In this document: positions 35,096 to 43,094 of the stretch, piece by piece
How positions within the stretch are numbered: position 1 is the first letter of the stretch
How the letters are laid out: each line of letters begins with the position of its first letter
Source: an uncultured Acetatifactor sp.
GTDB lineage: Bacteria > Bacillota > Clostridia > Lachnospirales > Lachnospiraceae
Assembly (NCBI GenBank): GCA_910586835.1
Contig: CAJUJU010000014.1
Location: 1-64,000 of the forward strand
Length of the DNA stretch: 64,000 nucleotides
Reading direction: 5' to 3'
Notes under the pieces: generated by a model
The model's input: the letters and a program-made list of their open reading frames with translations, nothing else
Told to the model about the DNA's origin: nothing
Database searches by the model: none
Made by a program: the position numbers and the translations under genes

Positions 35096-35980
35096 ATGGG
35101 AAGGCACCCTGCGAAGCAGACAAAAATGATTGTATATGGGATCAGGATGAAGAATAAGAGGAACAGTCTTGTGCCCTTCGAGAAGAGCCGAAGGGTGATA
35201 TATTTAGAAAATCGGGGCCGAAAGAGAGGAAGATTTTCCGTGGGCAGCGTGATATTTGGAATAGTGGGTGCGCTGTGCATTTTTTATTGTATTGCCATTG
35301 GATTTTCCGGATTTGGAACAAAATTTTTCCTGATCTGGGGCGCGGGAGGCGCTGCCTGTATTCTGATCGGCGCAGCGTTGGCGCAAAAAGAATGGATAGC
35401 TTCTCTTCCCATGTGGCTGAAGGGAGCCGTCACAGGCCTGTTCTGCATGGGTGTTTTGTTTTTTTGTGCGGTGGAAGGGCTGATCCTGTCGCAGTATGAC
35501 GCCCAGGCCCGGCCGGGAGCGGACTATTGTATTGTGCTGGGAGCACAGTGGAAGACGGACGGCCCCAGCGAGGTGCTTCGCCGGAGGCTGGATAAGGCAA
35601 TAGAATATCTGAATGCGAATCCGGAGACGGTGGCGATTGTTTCCGGGGGGCAGGGCAGCAACGAGATCATTTCCGAGGCAGCAGGGATGCGCCAGTATCT
35701 TTTGAGCGCAGGGATTGCCGACGAACGCATCCGGGTGGAGGATCAGTCCACCAATACCTGTGAGAATCTGGCCTTCAGCGGGGCATTTGTGGATAAAGCA
35801 AACAGTAATGTGGTGGTGGTGACAAATAATTTTCATGTGTTCCGGGCTGTGAAGATTGCACGGAAACAGGGGTATCAGGCGGAAGGGCTGGCTGCGGATT
35901 CCGTGCTGTGGATGGCGCCCAACAATCTCCTGCGGGAGTTTCTGGGTGTCCTGAAGGACTATGCGGTGGGAAATATGTAA
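35096..35980 (+). CDS. YdcF-family membrane protein (DUF218)
   Basis: The 294-residue protein has three hydrophobic segments in residues 45-135, then a DUF218 domain. Visible motifs are DYCIVLGAQWKTDGPSEVLRRR, VAIVSGGQGSNEIISEAAGM, and the closing VVTNNFHVFRAVKIARKQG. DUF218 proteins such as YdcF and SanA are linked to envelope integrity and vancomycin sensitivity, with a nucleotide- or sugar-like ligand proposed. The biochemical role is unknown. The start at 35096 follows GGAGA closely; in-frame ATGs at 35126 and 35150 are alternatives, since the N-terminal 45 residues are not well conserved in appearance. Confidence 0.85.
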   Translation: MGRHPAKQTKMIVYGIRMKNKRNSLVPFEKSRRVIYLENRGRKRGRFSVGSVIFGIVGALCIFYCIAIGFSGFGTKFFLIWGAGGAACILIGAALAQKEWIASLPMWLKGAVTGLFCMGVLFFCAVEGLILSQYDAQARPGADYCIVLGAQWKTDGPSEVLRRRLDKAIEYLNANPETVAIVSGGQGSNEIISEAAGMRQYLLSAGIADERIRVEDQSTNTCENLAFSGAFVDKANSNVVVVTNNFHVFRAVKIARKQGYQAEGLAADSVLWMAPNNLLREFLGVLKDYAVGNM

Positions 35981-36064
35981 TAAGTGCACAAAACAGGCGG
36001 CTTTCATGGGAAACAATGTCCCGGCCTGTTTGTAATTATAGTAATGAAAAGGATATGACGGAAA

Positions 36065-36238
36065 ATGGAAATCAATGTGGGCGACACGTTAAAATTGAAA
36101 AAGCAGCATCCCTGCGGCAGCAAGGAGTGGGAGGTGCTCCGAGTGGGTGCGGATTTCAGGATCAAATGCAGGGGCTGCGGGCATCAGGTGATGATTGCCA
36201 GAAGGCTGTTGGAAAAGAGTATCAAAGAGATTTTATAA
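36065..36238 (+). CDS. DUF951 family small protein
   Basis: This 57-residue gene encodes MEINVGDTLKLKKQHPCGSK, followed by EWEVLRVGADFRIKCRGCGH and a basic end. The layout (G-D-x-x-x-L-K-K-x-H-P-C-G) and the Cys-Arg-Gly-Cys-Gly motif are characteristic of DUF951, which looks like a small nucleic-acid or ribosome-associated fold. In many Bacillota the gene lies near rpsF-ssb-rpsR, as here. AAAAGGA precedes the ATG. The Rpn-type gene now separates it from rpsF. Confidence 0.85.
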   Translation: MEINVGDTLKLKKQHPCGSKEWEVLRVGADFRIKCRGCGHQVMIARRLLEKSIKEIL

Positions 36239-36280
36239 AGGGAAGACCCGGTATCTGAGACCGGTCTGCGGAAAAAATTC

Positions 36281-36309
36281 TTGCGATCAGACGTCTGGTG
36301 TGTTATGAT
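36281..36309 (+). promoter_or_regulatory. Predicted promoter upstream of the Rpn-type gene
   Basis: TTGCGA (36281-36286) and TATGAT (36304-36309) are spaced by 17 bases. The transcript would have a leader of about 155 bases before ATG 36470. Confidence 0.45.
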
Positions 36310-36469
36310 CAGGACAAAGCATAACAATTTCTAATATACATTCGTTCATCTTTTTATTCATTTTAGAATTTCGGAAAATCTATGCTTTTAAATCACACAA
36401 CTTGAAAGAGCAGGAGATTTTCAATATATGATCTGCCCCAAAACCTCCTGTGCATAAAGGAGGAGAAGA

Positions 36470-37351
36470 ATGGGGATTGTATCGCCAAAGTGCGACTTCA
36501 GCTTCAAGCAATTGATGCTGAATGAAAAGGTGAGGAAGTATTTCCTGAGTGATGTTTTGAGGATTCCGGTTGAGCAGATCAGAACCGTGCGGCTGTCAAA
36601 TCCGTTTTTATGGAAAAGGTATCTCTGGCAGAAGCAGGGTATTCTGGACGTGAAGGTGGAATTGAATGACAACAGTAGAGTGAATGTGGAGCTGCAGATT
36701 CGAATGGTGGCAGACTGGGACAGGAGAAGTCTGTTTTATCTGGCGAAGATGTATACGGAGGATCTATTGATCGGGGAGCGGTATCATAAGCTGAAGAAAT
36801 GTATCTGCATTAATATTCTTGACTTTGTCATAAATGAGAAACCGGAATATCACAGAGTCTATCGACTGAGGGACGAACAGGGAAGTGATTACTCGGATCT
36901 GTTTGAGATTCATGTCATTGAGCTACGAAAGCAACTGACGGGTAAAGAGCCGGTGGATGACTGGATCCGGCTGTTCAATGCGGAGACGGAGGCGGAACTG
37001 GATATGATAAGGACGAAGAATCCCGGAATTCTGGAGGCGATCAGAGAGGTAAGGATTATGAGCCTGAGAAAGGATATGCGGGCGTTGTATGAAGCGCATA
37101 TGAAGGAAGTACGGGACAGGTGTGCCAGAGAGGACTATGTCAGGGCAGAAGGAAAGGCAGAAGGAAAGGCAGAAGGAAAAGCGGAATATGTGCTGCAGCT
37201 TTTGGATACAAAGGGAACAGTGCCGCCGGAGTTGGAACGGATTGTCTGTGAACAGAGAAACACGGATATGCTCAACAGGTGGCATTTGCTTGCGGCCGGG
37301 GCGGAAAGCATCGAAGAGTTTGTGGCGGAAGCCGGAATAAACCTTCCGTAA
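36470..37351 (+). CDS. Rpn/PD-(D/E)XK nuclease family protein
   Basis: The 293-residue protein matches the Rpn family often annotated as PD-(D/E)XK transposase. The catalytic core is GILDVKVELND followed by RVNVELQIRM, which supplies Asp, the E-x-Q pair and nearby basic residues. A helical region contains SLFYLAKMYTEDL. The C-terminal part has three perfect EGKA repeats (residues about 225-238) in front of a helical tail. Such proteins are DNA endonucleases that stimulate recombination. The family is spread across genomes and often varies in copy number. AAAGGAGGAG precedes the start. Its position between DUF951 and rpsF suggests insertion. Confidence 0.88.
   Translation: MGIVSPKCDFSFKQLMLNEKVRKYFLSDVLRIPVEQIRTVRLSNPFLWKRYLWQKQGILDVKVELNDNSRVNVELQIRMVADWDRRSLFYLAKMYTEDLLIGERYHKLKKCICINILDFVINEKPEYHRVYRLRDEQGSDYSDLFEIHVIELRKQLTGKEPVDDWIRLFNAETEAELDMIRTKNPGILEAIREVRIMSLRKDMRALYEAHMKEVRDRCAREDYVRAEGKAEGKAEGKAEYVLQLLDTKGTVPPELERIVCEQRNTDMLNRWHLLAAGAESIEEFVAEAGINLP
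37145..37182 (+). repeat. Twelve-base tandem repeat encoding EGKA
   Basis: GCAGAAGGAAAG is repeated three times in a row with one base changed in the last unit, within the Rpn-type gene. It adds or removes four residues per copy, so copy number could vary without breaking the frame. Confidence 0.8.
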
Positions 37352-37386
37352 AAGGGAAAACCTTCCATGAAAACGGGAAATAATAC

Positions 37387-37415
37387 TTGAAATGCCCTGA
37401 CAAGTATGTTAGTAT
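37387..37415 (+). promoter_or_regulatory. Predicted promoter of the rpsF-ssb-rpsR operon
   Basis: TTGAAA (37387-37392) and TAGTAT (37410-37415) are separated by 17 bases, about 75 bases upstream of rpsF. It lies just after the stop of the Rpn-type gene. Confidence 0.6.
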
Positions 37416-37442
37416 ATATATTTGTGATGAATCAAATTCCTT

Positions 37443-37463
37443 GCTCGCATTTTGAGTGCGGGC
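37443..37463 (+). promoter_or_regulatory. Leader hairpin upstream of rpsF
   Basis: GCTCGCA and TGCGGGC form a seven-base stem with one G-U wobble, in the leader of the ribosomal protein operon and just before its ribosome binding site. It could be the S6-S18 autoregulatory element known in many bacteria, but I could not confirm the conserved internal CCG motif. Confidence 0.35.
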
Positions 37464-37488
37464 CAGAGACCAAAAGGAGGTAACAGGC

Positions 37489-37779
37489 ATGAACAAGTAT
37501 GAATTAGCCGTAGTTGTGTCCGCTAATATCGAAGAAGAAGAGAGAACAGCAGTTGTTGACAAGTGCAAGGCTCTGATTGAGAGATTCGGCGGTGCTATTA
37601 CAGAGGTGGATGATTGGGGCAAGAAGAGACTTGCTTACGAAGTCCGGAAGATGAAGGAAGCTTTCTATTATTTCATCAGATTCGACGCTGAGAGTACTGT
37701 GCCCGCTGAGATCGAGAGCCGTGTCCGCATTATGGACAACGTTGTCAGATACTTGGTTGTGAGACAGGACGAGGCTTAA
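37489..37779 (+). CDS. rpsF: 30S ribosomal protein S6
   Basis: The product has 96 residues with the S6 fold. The start is MNKYELAVVVSANIEEEERT, and GGAITEVDDWGKKRLAYEVRKMKEAFYYFI is the central motif. S6 binds S18 on the small subunit platform. CAAAAGGAGGT precedes ATG 37489. ssb follows after 23 bases and rpsR after that, the standard bacterial operon. Confidence 0.98.
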   Translation: MNKYELAVVVSANIEEEERTAVVDKCKALIERFGGAITEVDDWGKKRLAYEVRKMKEAFYYFIRFDAESTVPAEIESRVRIMDNVVRYLVVRQDEA

Positions 37780-37802
37780 TTGGAAAGCGAGAAGTGTAAA
37801 CT

Positions 37803-38270
37803 ATGAACAAAGTAATTCTTATGGGACGTTTAACAAGGGATCCTGAGGTGAGATATTCTCAGGGGGCCAGCCAGACATCGGTAGCACGTTTTTCGGTGGC
37901 AGTAGACAGAAGGTTCAAGCGTGAGGGCGAGCCTGACGCGGACTTTTTTAACTGCACCTGCTTTGGCAAGCAGGCCGAGTTTGTGGAGAGATATCTGCAC
38001 AAGGGAACAAAGGTGGTTCTGTGCGGAAGAATCCAGAACGACAACTACACAAACAAGGACGGTCAGATGGTCTACAGTGTCCGTGTTATGGTGGACGAGA
38101 TTGAGTTTGCCGAGAGCAAAAATGCTTCTGCCGGAAATAATGACGGCGGTTATAACAACGGCTACAATAACGGCGGCTTCGGAGGCGGAAATGCCCCTGC
38201 AGCTTCCGGCGCAGGCGACGGCTTCATGAACATCCCTGACGGCATCGATGAGGAGTTACCGTTTAATTGA
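37803..38270 (+). CDS. ssb: Single-stranded DNA-binding protein
   Basis: The 155-residue protein has an N-terminal OB fold, about 1-105: MNKVILMGRLTRDPEVRYSQ, FSVAVDRRFKREGEP, FFNCTCFGKQAEFVERYLHKG, and VVLCGRIQNDNYTNKDGQMVYS. A Gly/Asn-rich linker (NNGYNNGGFGGGN) leads to the acidic tip DGIDEELPFN. That tip is the partner-binding tail that recruits repair and replication proteins. It sits between rpsF and rpsR. Confidence 0.98.
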   Translation: MNKVILMGRLTRDPEVRYSQGASQTSVARFSVAVDRRFKREGEPDADFFNCTCFGKQAEFVERYLHKGTKVVLCGRIQNDNYTNKDGQMVYSVRVMVDEIEFAESKNASAGNNDGGYNNGYNNGGFGGGNAPAASGAGDGFMNIPDGIDEELPFN

Positions 38271-38300
38271 GTATGACTATGCGAGACAGGAGGTATTGAA

Positions 38301-38564
38301 ATGGCTTACAATAGAGCAGAGAAATCTGATGCGCCGATGAGAAAAAAAGGCGGAATGCGCAGAAGGAAGAAGGTTTGTGTATTCTGTGGTAAGGATAATG
38401 TAATTGATTATAAGGATACCGGCAAGCTGAAGAGATATGTTTCCGAGAGAGGAAAGATCCTTCCCCGCCGTATTACCGGCAACTGTGCGAAGCACCAGAG
38501 AGCGCTTACTGTTGCAATCAAGAGAGCACGCCACATTGCGCTGATGCCCTACGTTCAGGATTGA
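38301..38564 (+). CDS. rpsR: 30S ribosomal protein S18
   Basis: The 87-residue basic protein has the motif KDTGKLKRYVSERGKILPRR and CAKHQRALTVAIKRARHIA of S18. The N-terminal part has VCVFCGKDNVIDYKD, with two Cys residues that could bind zinc together with a Cys and a His further on, as in C+ type S18 proteins. It is the last gene of the operon, and a terminator follows. Confidence 0.97.
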   Translation: MAYNRAEKSDAPMRKKGGMRRRKKVCVFCGKDNVIDYKDTGKLKRYVSERGKILPRRITGNCAKHQRALTVAIKRARHIALMPYVQD

Positions 38565-38580
38565 TTTTTGCAAAAGGCAG

Positions 38581-38617
38581 AAAAACCAGTCAGCCTCCAG
38601 AGGATGACTGGTTTTTC
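38581..38617 (+). terminator. Rho-independent terminator after rpsR
   Basis: AAAAACCAGTCA (38581-38592) and TGACTGGTTTTT (38605-38616) form a 12-base perfect stem with T residues in the 3' arm. Confidence 0.85.
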
Positions 38618-38657
38618 CTTATTCATGATTCTGCAGGACGGAATCACAGGAGGTATG

Positions 38658-41475
38658 ATGATTAAGAGGTTTCTGGAAATGGCGAAAGATTATCTGAAGC
38701 AAGCGGGAGAGAGAAAAATCCGGCTTGTTGTGGCGGCCTTGGTTTCCGCAGCTTTGTTTGCAGTTTCTTCCGTCTATTTATATGAAGGATTCAACAAACG
38801 GCTGATCATTTACACCTTGCTTTCTCTGGGGACAGGTGCGCTTATTGTCCTCCCACGGTTAAAAAGGTGGTATGTTTCCTGCCCTGTTGTGTTATTGTAT
38901 GTTTTGATGGTGCCGCAGAAGCTGTTTCAACGGATAGAGCTGCCGGTTCATAATATGGAAAATCTTTTGGGGGGGGGTATTTTTGCTCAATGCTCTGCTC
39001 GTTATTCTTGTCTATGCGGTATTTCTGCTGATCACACAGCGGATTTCTCTGGCGTTGGGATGCGGCAATATTTTTCTTCTCATTTTGTTTTTGATTAATT
39101 ATTATCTGGTTCAGTTTCGCGGAAACAGCCTGACAATCAATGATTTGATGGCAACAGGGACGGCATTGACGGTTTTGGATAATTATGAGCTTACCATGAG
39201 CGGCGAGTTGTGGTACAGTATTCTCTATTTCTGTTTTTTCATTGCGCTTGGATTCTGGTGCAAAATACCTTTTCGGGGGAAAAAATATCATTTGGCAATA
39301 ACGGCGGTATCTCTGGCGTTCTGTCTGTTTTTTGGCATTTTCTGGAGATGGTCAGGCTTTCTGGAAAAGAATGATATTAAAAATCAATATTGGAATTTGA
39401 GCGGAAATCAACCGTTGAACGGTTTTTTGCTCAGTTTTGTATTCAGTTTGCAGGATTTTTATGTAGAAGAACCGGAAGGCTATTCGGAGAAAGAATTAAT
39501 GCGTGTGGCGCAGGCGGCGGAAAGTGCGTATCAGGCTCCGGAGGGAATCGAAGCACAAAAGCCCAATATTATCATGATTATGAATGAGGCCTGGTCCGAT
39601 CTGCGTGTGTTGGGAACCCTGGAAACCACGGAAGACTTTATGCCCTTTGTGGATTCTCTGGAAAAAAATGCGGTGAAGGGCAACACTTATGTGGGAATAT
39701 TGGGCGGGCTTACGGCAAACACGGAATTTGAGGCGTTGACAGGGGACAGTCTGGCTTTTCTTTCCGGCGCGGCCATTCCTTATCAGATGCAAATAAGTCA
39801 TGATATGTATTCACTGGCCCGGGTGCTGAAGGAACAGGGATATCAGACGATGGCAATGCATCCCAGTATAGGAGGTGCATGGAACAGAGACAAGGTATAT
39901 GAATACTTTGGTTTTGAGGAATTCGTGGATGTAAATGGATTTCAGACCGAATATAAATATGTGGGTCCGTTCCTGTCGGATGAGTGCAATTTCAATGAAA
40001 TCATCTGGCAGTATGAGCACCGGGAGAAGGAGCAGCCTTTTTTTCTGTTTGATGTGACCATTCAAAACCATGCGGATTACGGCGGCAATACTCCGATTCT
40101 GCTGGGAATTGAAAAGATAGGGGAAAAAACGACAGAAGAGGCGGGAAACCTGTACGATATCAATACCTATTTAAATCTCATGAAAGTTACGGACGATGCG
40201 TTCAGAGATCTGCTGGCTTATTTTGAAGGAGTGGAGGAGCCCACCCTCATCTGCATGTTTGGAGATCACCAGCCAAAGCTGCGGGATGCTTTATATAATC
40301 TTATCTTTGAAAATAACGGGTTGACAGAGGAGGAGCAGCAGGAGCTGAAATATATTACGCCCTATGTTATCTGGGCAAATTACGATGTGGAATTTCCGGA
40401 GTATGGCGACATGAGCGCCAATTATCTTGGAGCGGTTCTTTCGGAGTGCGCAGGGGTTGAGCTGCCGCCCTATTATCAGTTTCTGCTGCAGCTTCGGGAA
40501 CAGTATCCGGTTATCACCCAGAGAAACATTGAGGAGCTGTCGAAGGAGCTTCCGGTCAGGCAGTACCAGATGCTGCAGTACAACCATCTGATCGAAAAAG
40601 ACGCAAACAGGGAATTGTTTTCTGCAAGGAAAAAGGGACGTCAGAAAGCGGCGGCAAAGGAGTGGTATGAGCGCTGGCCGGTGATTTGCCACGCATTGGG
40701 CAGGACGGAGGAGGGGGACAATCTGACAAACTCTTATGAAGCGCTGTTGTACAATTACGCGAAGGGCCAGAGAGTATTTGAGGCGGATATCGCAATTACC
40801 TCCGATGATGTGGCGGTGCTTCGGCATGATTGGGAATCCGATCTTGGCCAGGGAGTACGGTTCGGGTGGACGGAGGAGGACAGGCAGGTGCCTTCCGCAG
40901 AGAAATTTCTTGCTGCGCCCATCTATGAAAAATACACACCTATGACACTGCTTGATCTGTACAGGGAAATGCAGGAGAAACAGGATCTGTATGTGGTGCT
41001 GGATCCCAAATATTCGCAGGATGTCCGGATGCAGTTCGGCATTTTAGCAGATACTGCGCTGGAAAATGGTTGTGAGGAGGTGCTGGATCGAGTTGTTGTG
41101 CAACTGTATTACGAGCAGATGTATGAGGAGGTAAGGGAAGTCTATCCCTTTCAGAATTATCTTTATACGCTGTATTATGTCGGCTATCCGGGAGAAGCGG
41201 CAGGCGCATTCTGCGAGAGGGAGGGCATTCCCGTGCTGGTAATGCCCTCTACCTGGTTGAATGACACGATTCTGCAGGAAGTGGATAACTATCCGGTGAG
41301 ACTGTATGTTCACACGGTGAATGAACAGGAGGATGCCGGGAGACTGTTCAACCAGGGGGTGGACGGAATTTATTCGGATGTCATTTTGCCGAAAGATCTG
41401 AAGCTTCTGCCCGCTGAACTGGGGTATGGTAAGAATGCATCTTTGACGGCGGCAAGTCCGGGTGCAGCTGCTTAA
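38658..41475 (+). pseudogene. LTA-synthase-like sulfatase fused to a GDPD domain, frameshifted in a G9 tract
   Basis: The reading starts at ATG 38658 (or 38655) behind AGGAGG and runs through helices to MENLLGGG. There the frame breaks in a run of nine G at 38969-38977. With eight G the protein would read MENLLGGVFLLNALLVILVYAVF and continue without a stop to 41475, giving about 938 residues with an N-terminal membrane region, a sulfatase-type domain and a GDPD-like domain. Only one base separates the two states. The gene may be phase-variable, recently mutated, or miscalled in sequencing. Confidence 0.8.
38983..41475 (+). CDS. Downstream frame: sulfatase (LTA synthase-like) plus glycerophosphodiesterase-like domain
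   Basis: This frame holds the catalytic parts. Three hydrophobic segments lie in residues 1-130. A sulfatase-type phosphoglycerol transferase domain follows: IIMIMNEAWSD, then the LtaS-like nucleophile motif LTANTEFEALTG, AMHPSIGGAWNR, and the metal motif CMFGDHQPKLRD. After residue about 560 a GDPD-like domain follows: VICHALGRTEEGDNLTNSYE, FEADIAITSDDVAVLRHDWE, then YVVLDPKY and a closing GVDGIYSD. LtaS builds polyglycerol phosphate; GDPD enzymes cut glycerophosphodiesters. The fusion would let one protein build and trim such polymers. By itself this frame has no ribosome binding site and its start lies inside the full gene. Confidence 0.75.
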   Translation: MLNALLVILVYAVFLLITQRISLALGCGNIFLLILFLINYYLVQFRGNSLTINDLMATGTALTVLDNYELTMSGELWYSILYFCFFIALGFWCKIPFRGKKYHLAITAVSLAFCLFFGIFWRWSGFLEKNDIKNQYWNLSGNQPLNGFLLSFVFSLQDFYVEEPEGYSEKELMRVAQAAESAYQAPEGIEAQKPNIIMIMNEAWSDLRVLGTLETTEDFMPFVDSLEKNAVKGNTYVGILGGLTANTEFEALTGDSLAFLSGAAIPYQMQISHDMYSLARVLKEQGYQTMAMHPSIGGAWNRDKVYEYFGFEEFVDVNGFQTEYKYVGPFLSDECNFNEIIWQYEHREKEQPFFLFDVTIQNHADYGGNTPILLGIEKIGEKTTEEAGNLYDINTYLNLMKVTDDAFRDLLAYFEGVEEPTLICMFGDHQPKLRDALYNLIFENNGLTEEEQQELKYITPYVIWANYDVEFPEYGDMSANYLGAVLSECAGVELPPYYQFLLQLREQYPVITQRNIEELSKELPVRQYQMLQYNHLIEKDANRELFSARKKGRQKAAAKEWYERWPVICHALGRTEEGDNLTNSYEALLYNYAKGQRVFEADIAITSDDVAVLRHDWESDLGQGVRFGWTEEDRQVPSAEKFLAAPIYEKYTPMTLLDLYREMQEKQDLYVVLDPKYSQDVRMQFGILADTALENGCEEVLDRVVVQLYYEQMYEEVREVYPFQNYLYTLYYVGYPGEAAGAFCEREGIPVLVMPSTWLNDTILQEVDNYPVRLYVHTVNEQEDAGRLFNQGVDGIYSDVILPKDLKLLPAELGYGKNASLTAASPGAAA

Positions 41476-41494
41476 GCAGCAGGGAAGCAAGGAT

Positions 41495-43078
41495 TTAATC
41501 CGTGTTTTCTCCATTCAGGATATTCATCTGGCTGCTTCCTGACACGATAAAGCCGATATTGCCTGCAGAGCCGCCGGAGCTGATGCTGCCGTTGTAATCC
41601 TTGTTGGTGATTTGGAGCTTGCTGTCAGATACCGTGAAGTTTCCGTTCCAGCTGTCGGAGAGGGATACTGCCTCGCTGAAAAGAACTTCTATGGACCAGC
41701 CGGTGCAGTCTGCCCCGGAATTGTTCTGCAGGGTGAGTTCATACTGATAAAAGGTCTTTCCCTCGGACTCCCAGCTGTTGATCAGTCGGGCGGAGAAGGA
41801 CAGTGTTTTGTCTGTATCCGAAACGTCAGCCGGCGGTTCCTGTTCCTGGGAGGCGTGGTTCGGTGCCGGGGTATTGGTAACGCTTTCCGGTTTCTGTACA
41901 GGGGAGTCTCCTTCGCCGGGAGCCTCCGGGTCGGGGGCGCCAGAATCGGAGGATTGACCCGTCAGCATGGCATGCAGCCATCTGCCGGAGGCGCTGAGAT
42001 CGCTGTCCGTAAAATCGGAGGTTTTGCTGCAGTTTTGGTTTAAGATGGCGGAGGTCTCGTTTTTGTTGGAAAGGTTCCAGGCCACATAGCTGACGCCGTA
42101 ATCGTTCATGGCAGTTACCCATTGATTGGCCTGATGCTCGTCGATTGTGCCGTTTCCGCTTGCGTCGCAGATTCCGTACTCGGTGACAAATACGGGCAGT
42201 CCGGCATCCACAGCTGCGGCCATGGTATTTCGCAGGGACTCTTTATGGGTTGCCGCGTAGAAGTGAAGGGCGTACATGATATTGCCGTAACCGGTGATGG
42301 GGTCTGCGGCCGCCTGATCCACATACTGAGACCAGTTTGGCGTGCCCACAATGATAATGCCGTTCTGGTCATGGCTGCGGATGACGGAGATCACTTCCTC
42401 CGCATAGGATTTGATTTCACTCCACTGGGTTCCGCCGTTTGGCTCATTGCAGATCTCATACAGGACATTGTTGTGTCCGGCATATAATTCGGCCATTTCC
42501 CCGAAGAAATCTTTGGCCTGAGCCAGATAGGTATTGGGGTTGCTGTCGGACAGGATATGCCAGTCGATGATGACATACATGTCCTGCGCCGTGGCGTATT
42601 CCACGCCGTTATGAATCAGTTCCTTCAGGGCGTCCTGATCTCCGCCGGTGCAGTAGCCGCCGTATTCCGCGGTGTACATGGCCAGACGGATCACATTTGC
42701 GTTCCATTCCTCCCGAAGCTGCCGGAAACAGGCTTCGTTGATATAATCCGGAAACCAGGCCAGACCGTGTGTGCTGATCCCTTTCAGCTGCACGGCCTGG
42801 CCGTTTTCGTCTACCAGCCGGGTATTGTCTACCCGAAGTGCACCGGAGACGGAAGGCAGGGCAGCGGACAGGGTGCCGGAAACGGGCGGGTGGGAGGTTG
42901 CTTTTTCGGCGGTGCCTGCAAAAATTGCGTCGAACCCGCTGCCTGCGGGAAGTGTTTCCGGGGAAAAGGCTGTCGGGTCGCTTGTGACTGCAGCCGAAGC
43001 TTCCGGGGATTTGGGCCCGCATCCCGTCAGGACGGCGGAAAGGATCAGCAGGGTTGAGAGTTTTATCCAGATACGCAT
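41495..43078 (-). CDS. GH5-family endoglucanase-like lipoprotein with C-terminal CBM2-like domain
   Basis: The 527-residue protein begins with a lipoprotein signal ending LTGC (Cys20), so it is anchored outside the membrane. After a Ser/Pro-rich linker the GH5 barrel covers about 85-385. VDENGQAVQLKGISTHGLAW opens it, YEICNEPNG holds the acid/base Glu, and VFVTEYGICDASG holds the nucleophile Glu. A Pro/Glu-rich linker leads to a beta-sandwich with FSARLINSWESEGKTFYQYE and CTGWSIEVLF, like CBM2. It should cut beta-1,4-glucans or related hemicellulose at the cell surface. ATG 43078 follows AAGGAG. An AraC-type gene lies 16 bases upstream on the same strand. Confidence 0.92.
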   Translation of the reverse strand: MRIWIKLSTLLILSAVLTGCGPKSPEASAAVTSDPTAFSPETLPAGSGFDAIFAGTAEKATSHPPVSGTLSAALPSVSGALRVDNTRLVDENGQAVQLKGISTHGLAWFPDYINEACFRQLREEWNANVIRLAMYTAEYGGYCTGGDQDALKELIHNGVEYATAQDMYVIIDWHILSDSNPNTYLAQAKDFFGEMAELYAGHNNVLYEICNEPNGGTQWSEIKSYAEEVISVIRSHDQNGIIIVGTPNWSQYVDQAAADPITGYGNIMYALHFYAATHKESLRNTMAAAVDAGLPVFVTEYGICDASGNGTIDEHQANQWVTAMNDYGVSYVAWNLSNKNETSAILNQNCSKTSDFTDSDLSASGRWLHAMLTGQSSDSGAPDPEAPGEGDSPVQKPESVTNTPAPNHASQEQEPPADVSDTDKTLSFSARLINSWESEGKTFYQYELTLQNNSGADCTGWSIEVLFSEAVSLSDSWNGNFTVSDSKLQITNKDYNGSISSGGSAGNIGFIVSGSSQMNILNGENTD

Positions 43079-43094
43079 TGTGAAATCTCCTTGT

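Noticed and set aside
37141..37190. A short repeat array that might suggest CRISPR.
   Set aside because: The units are 12 bases, directly adjacent and in frame within a gene; there are no spacers. No CRISPR array was seen anywhere in the window.
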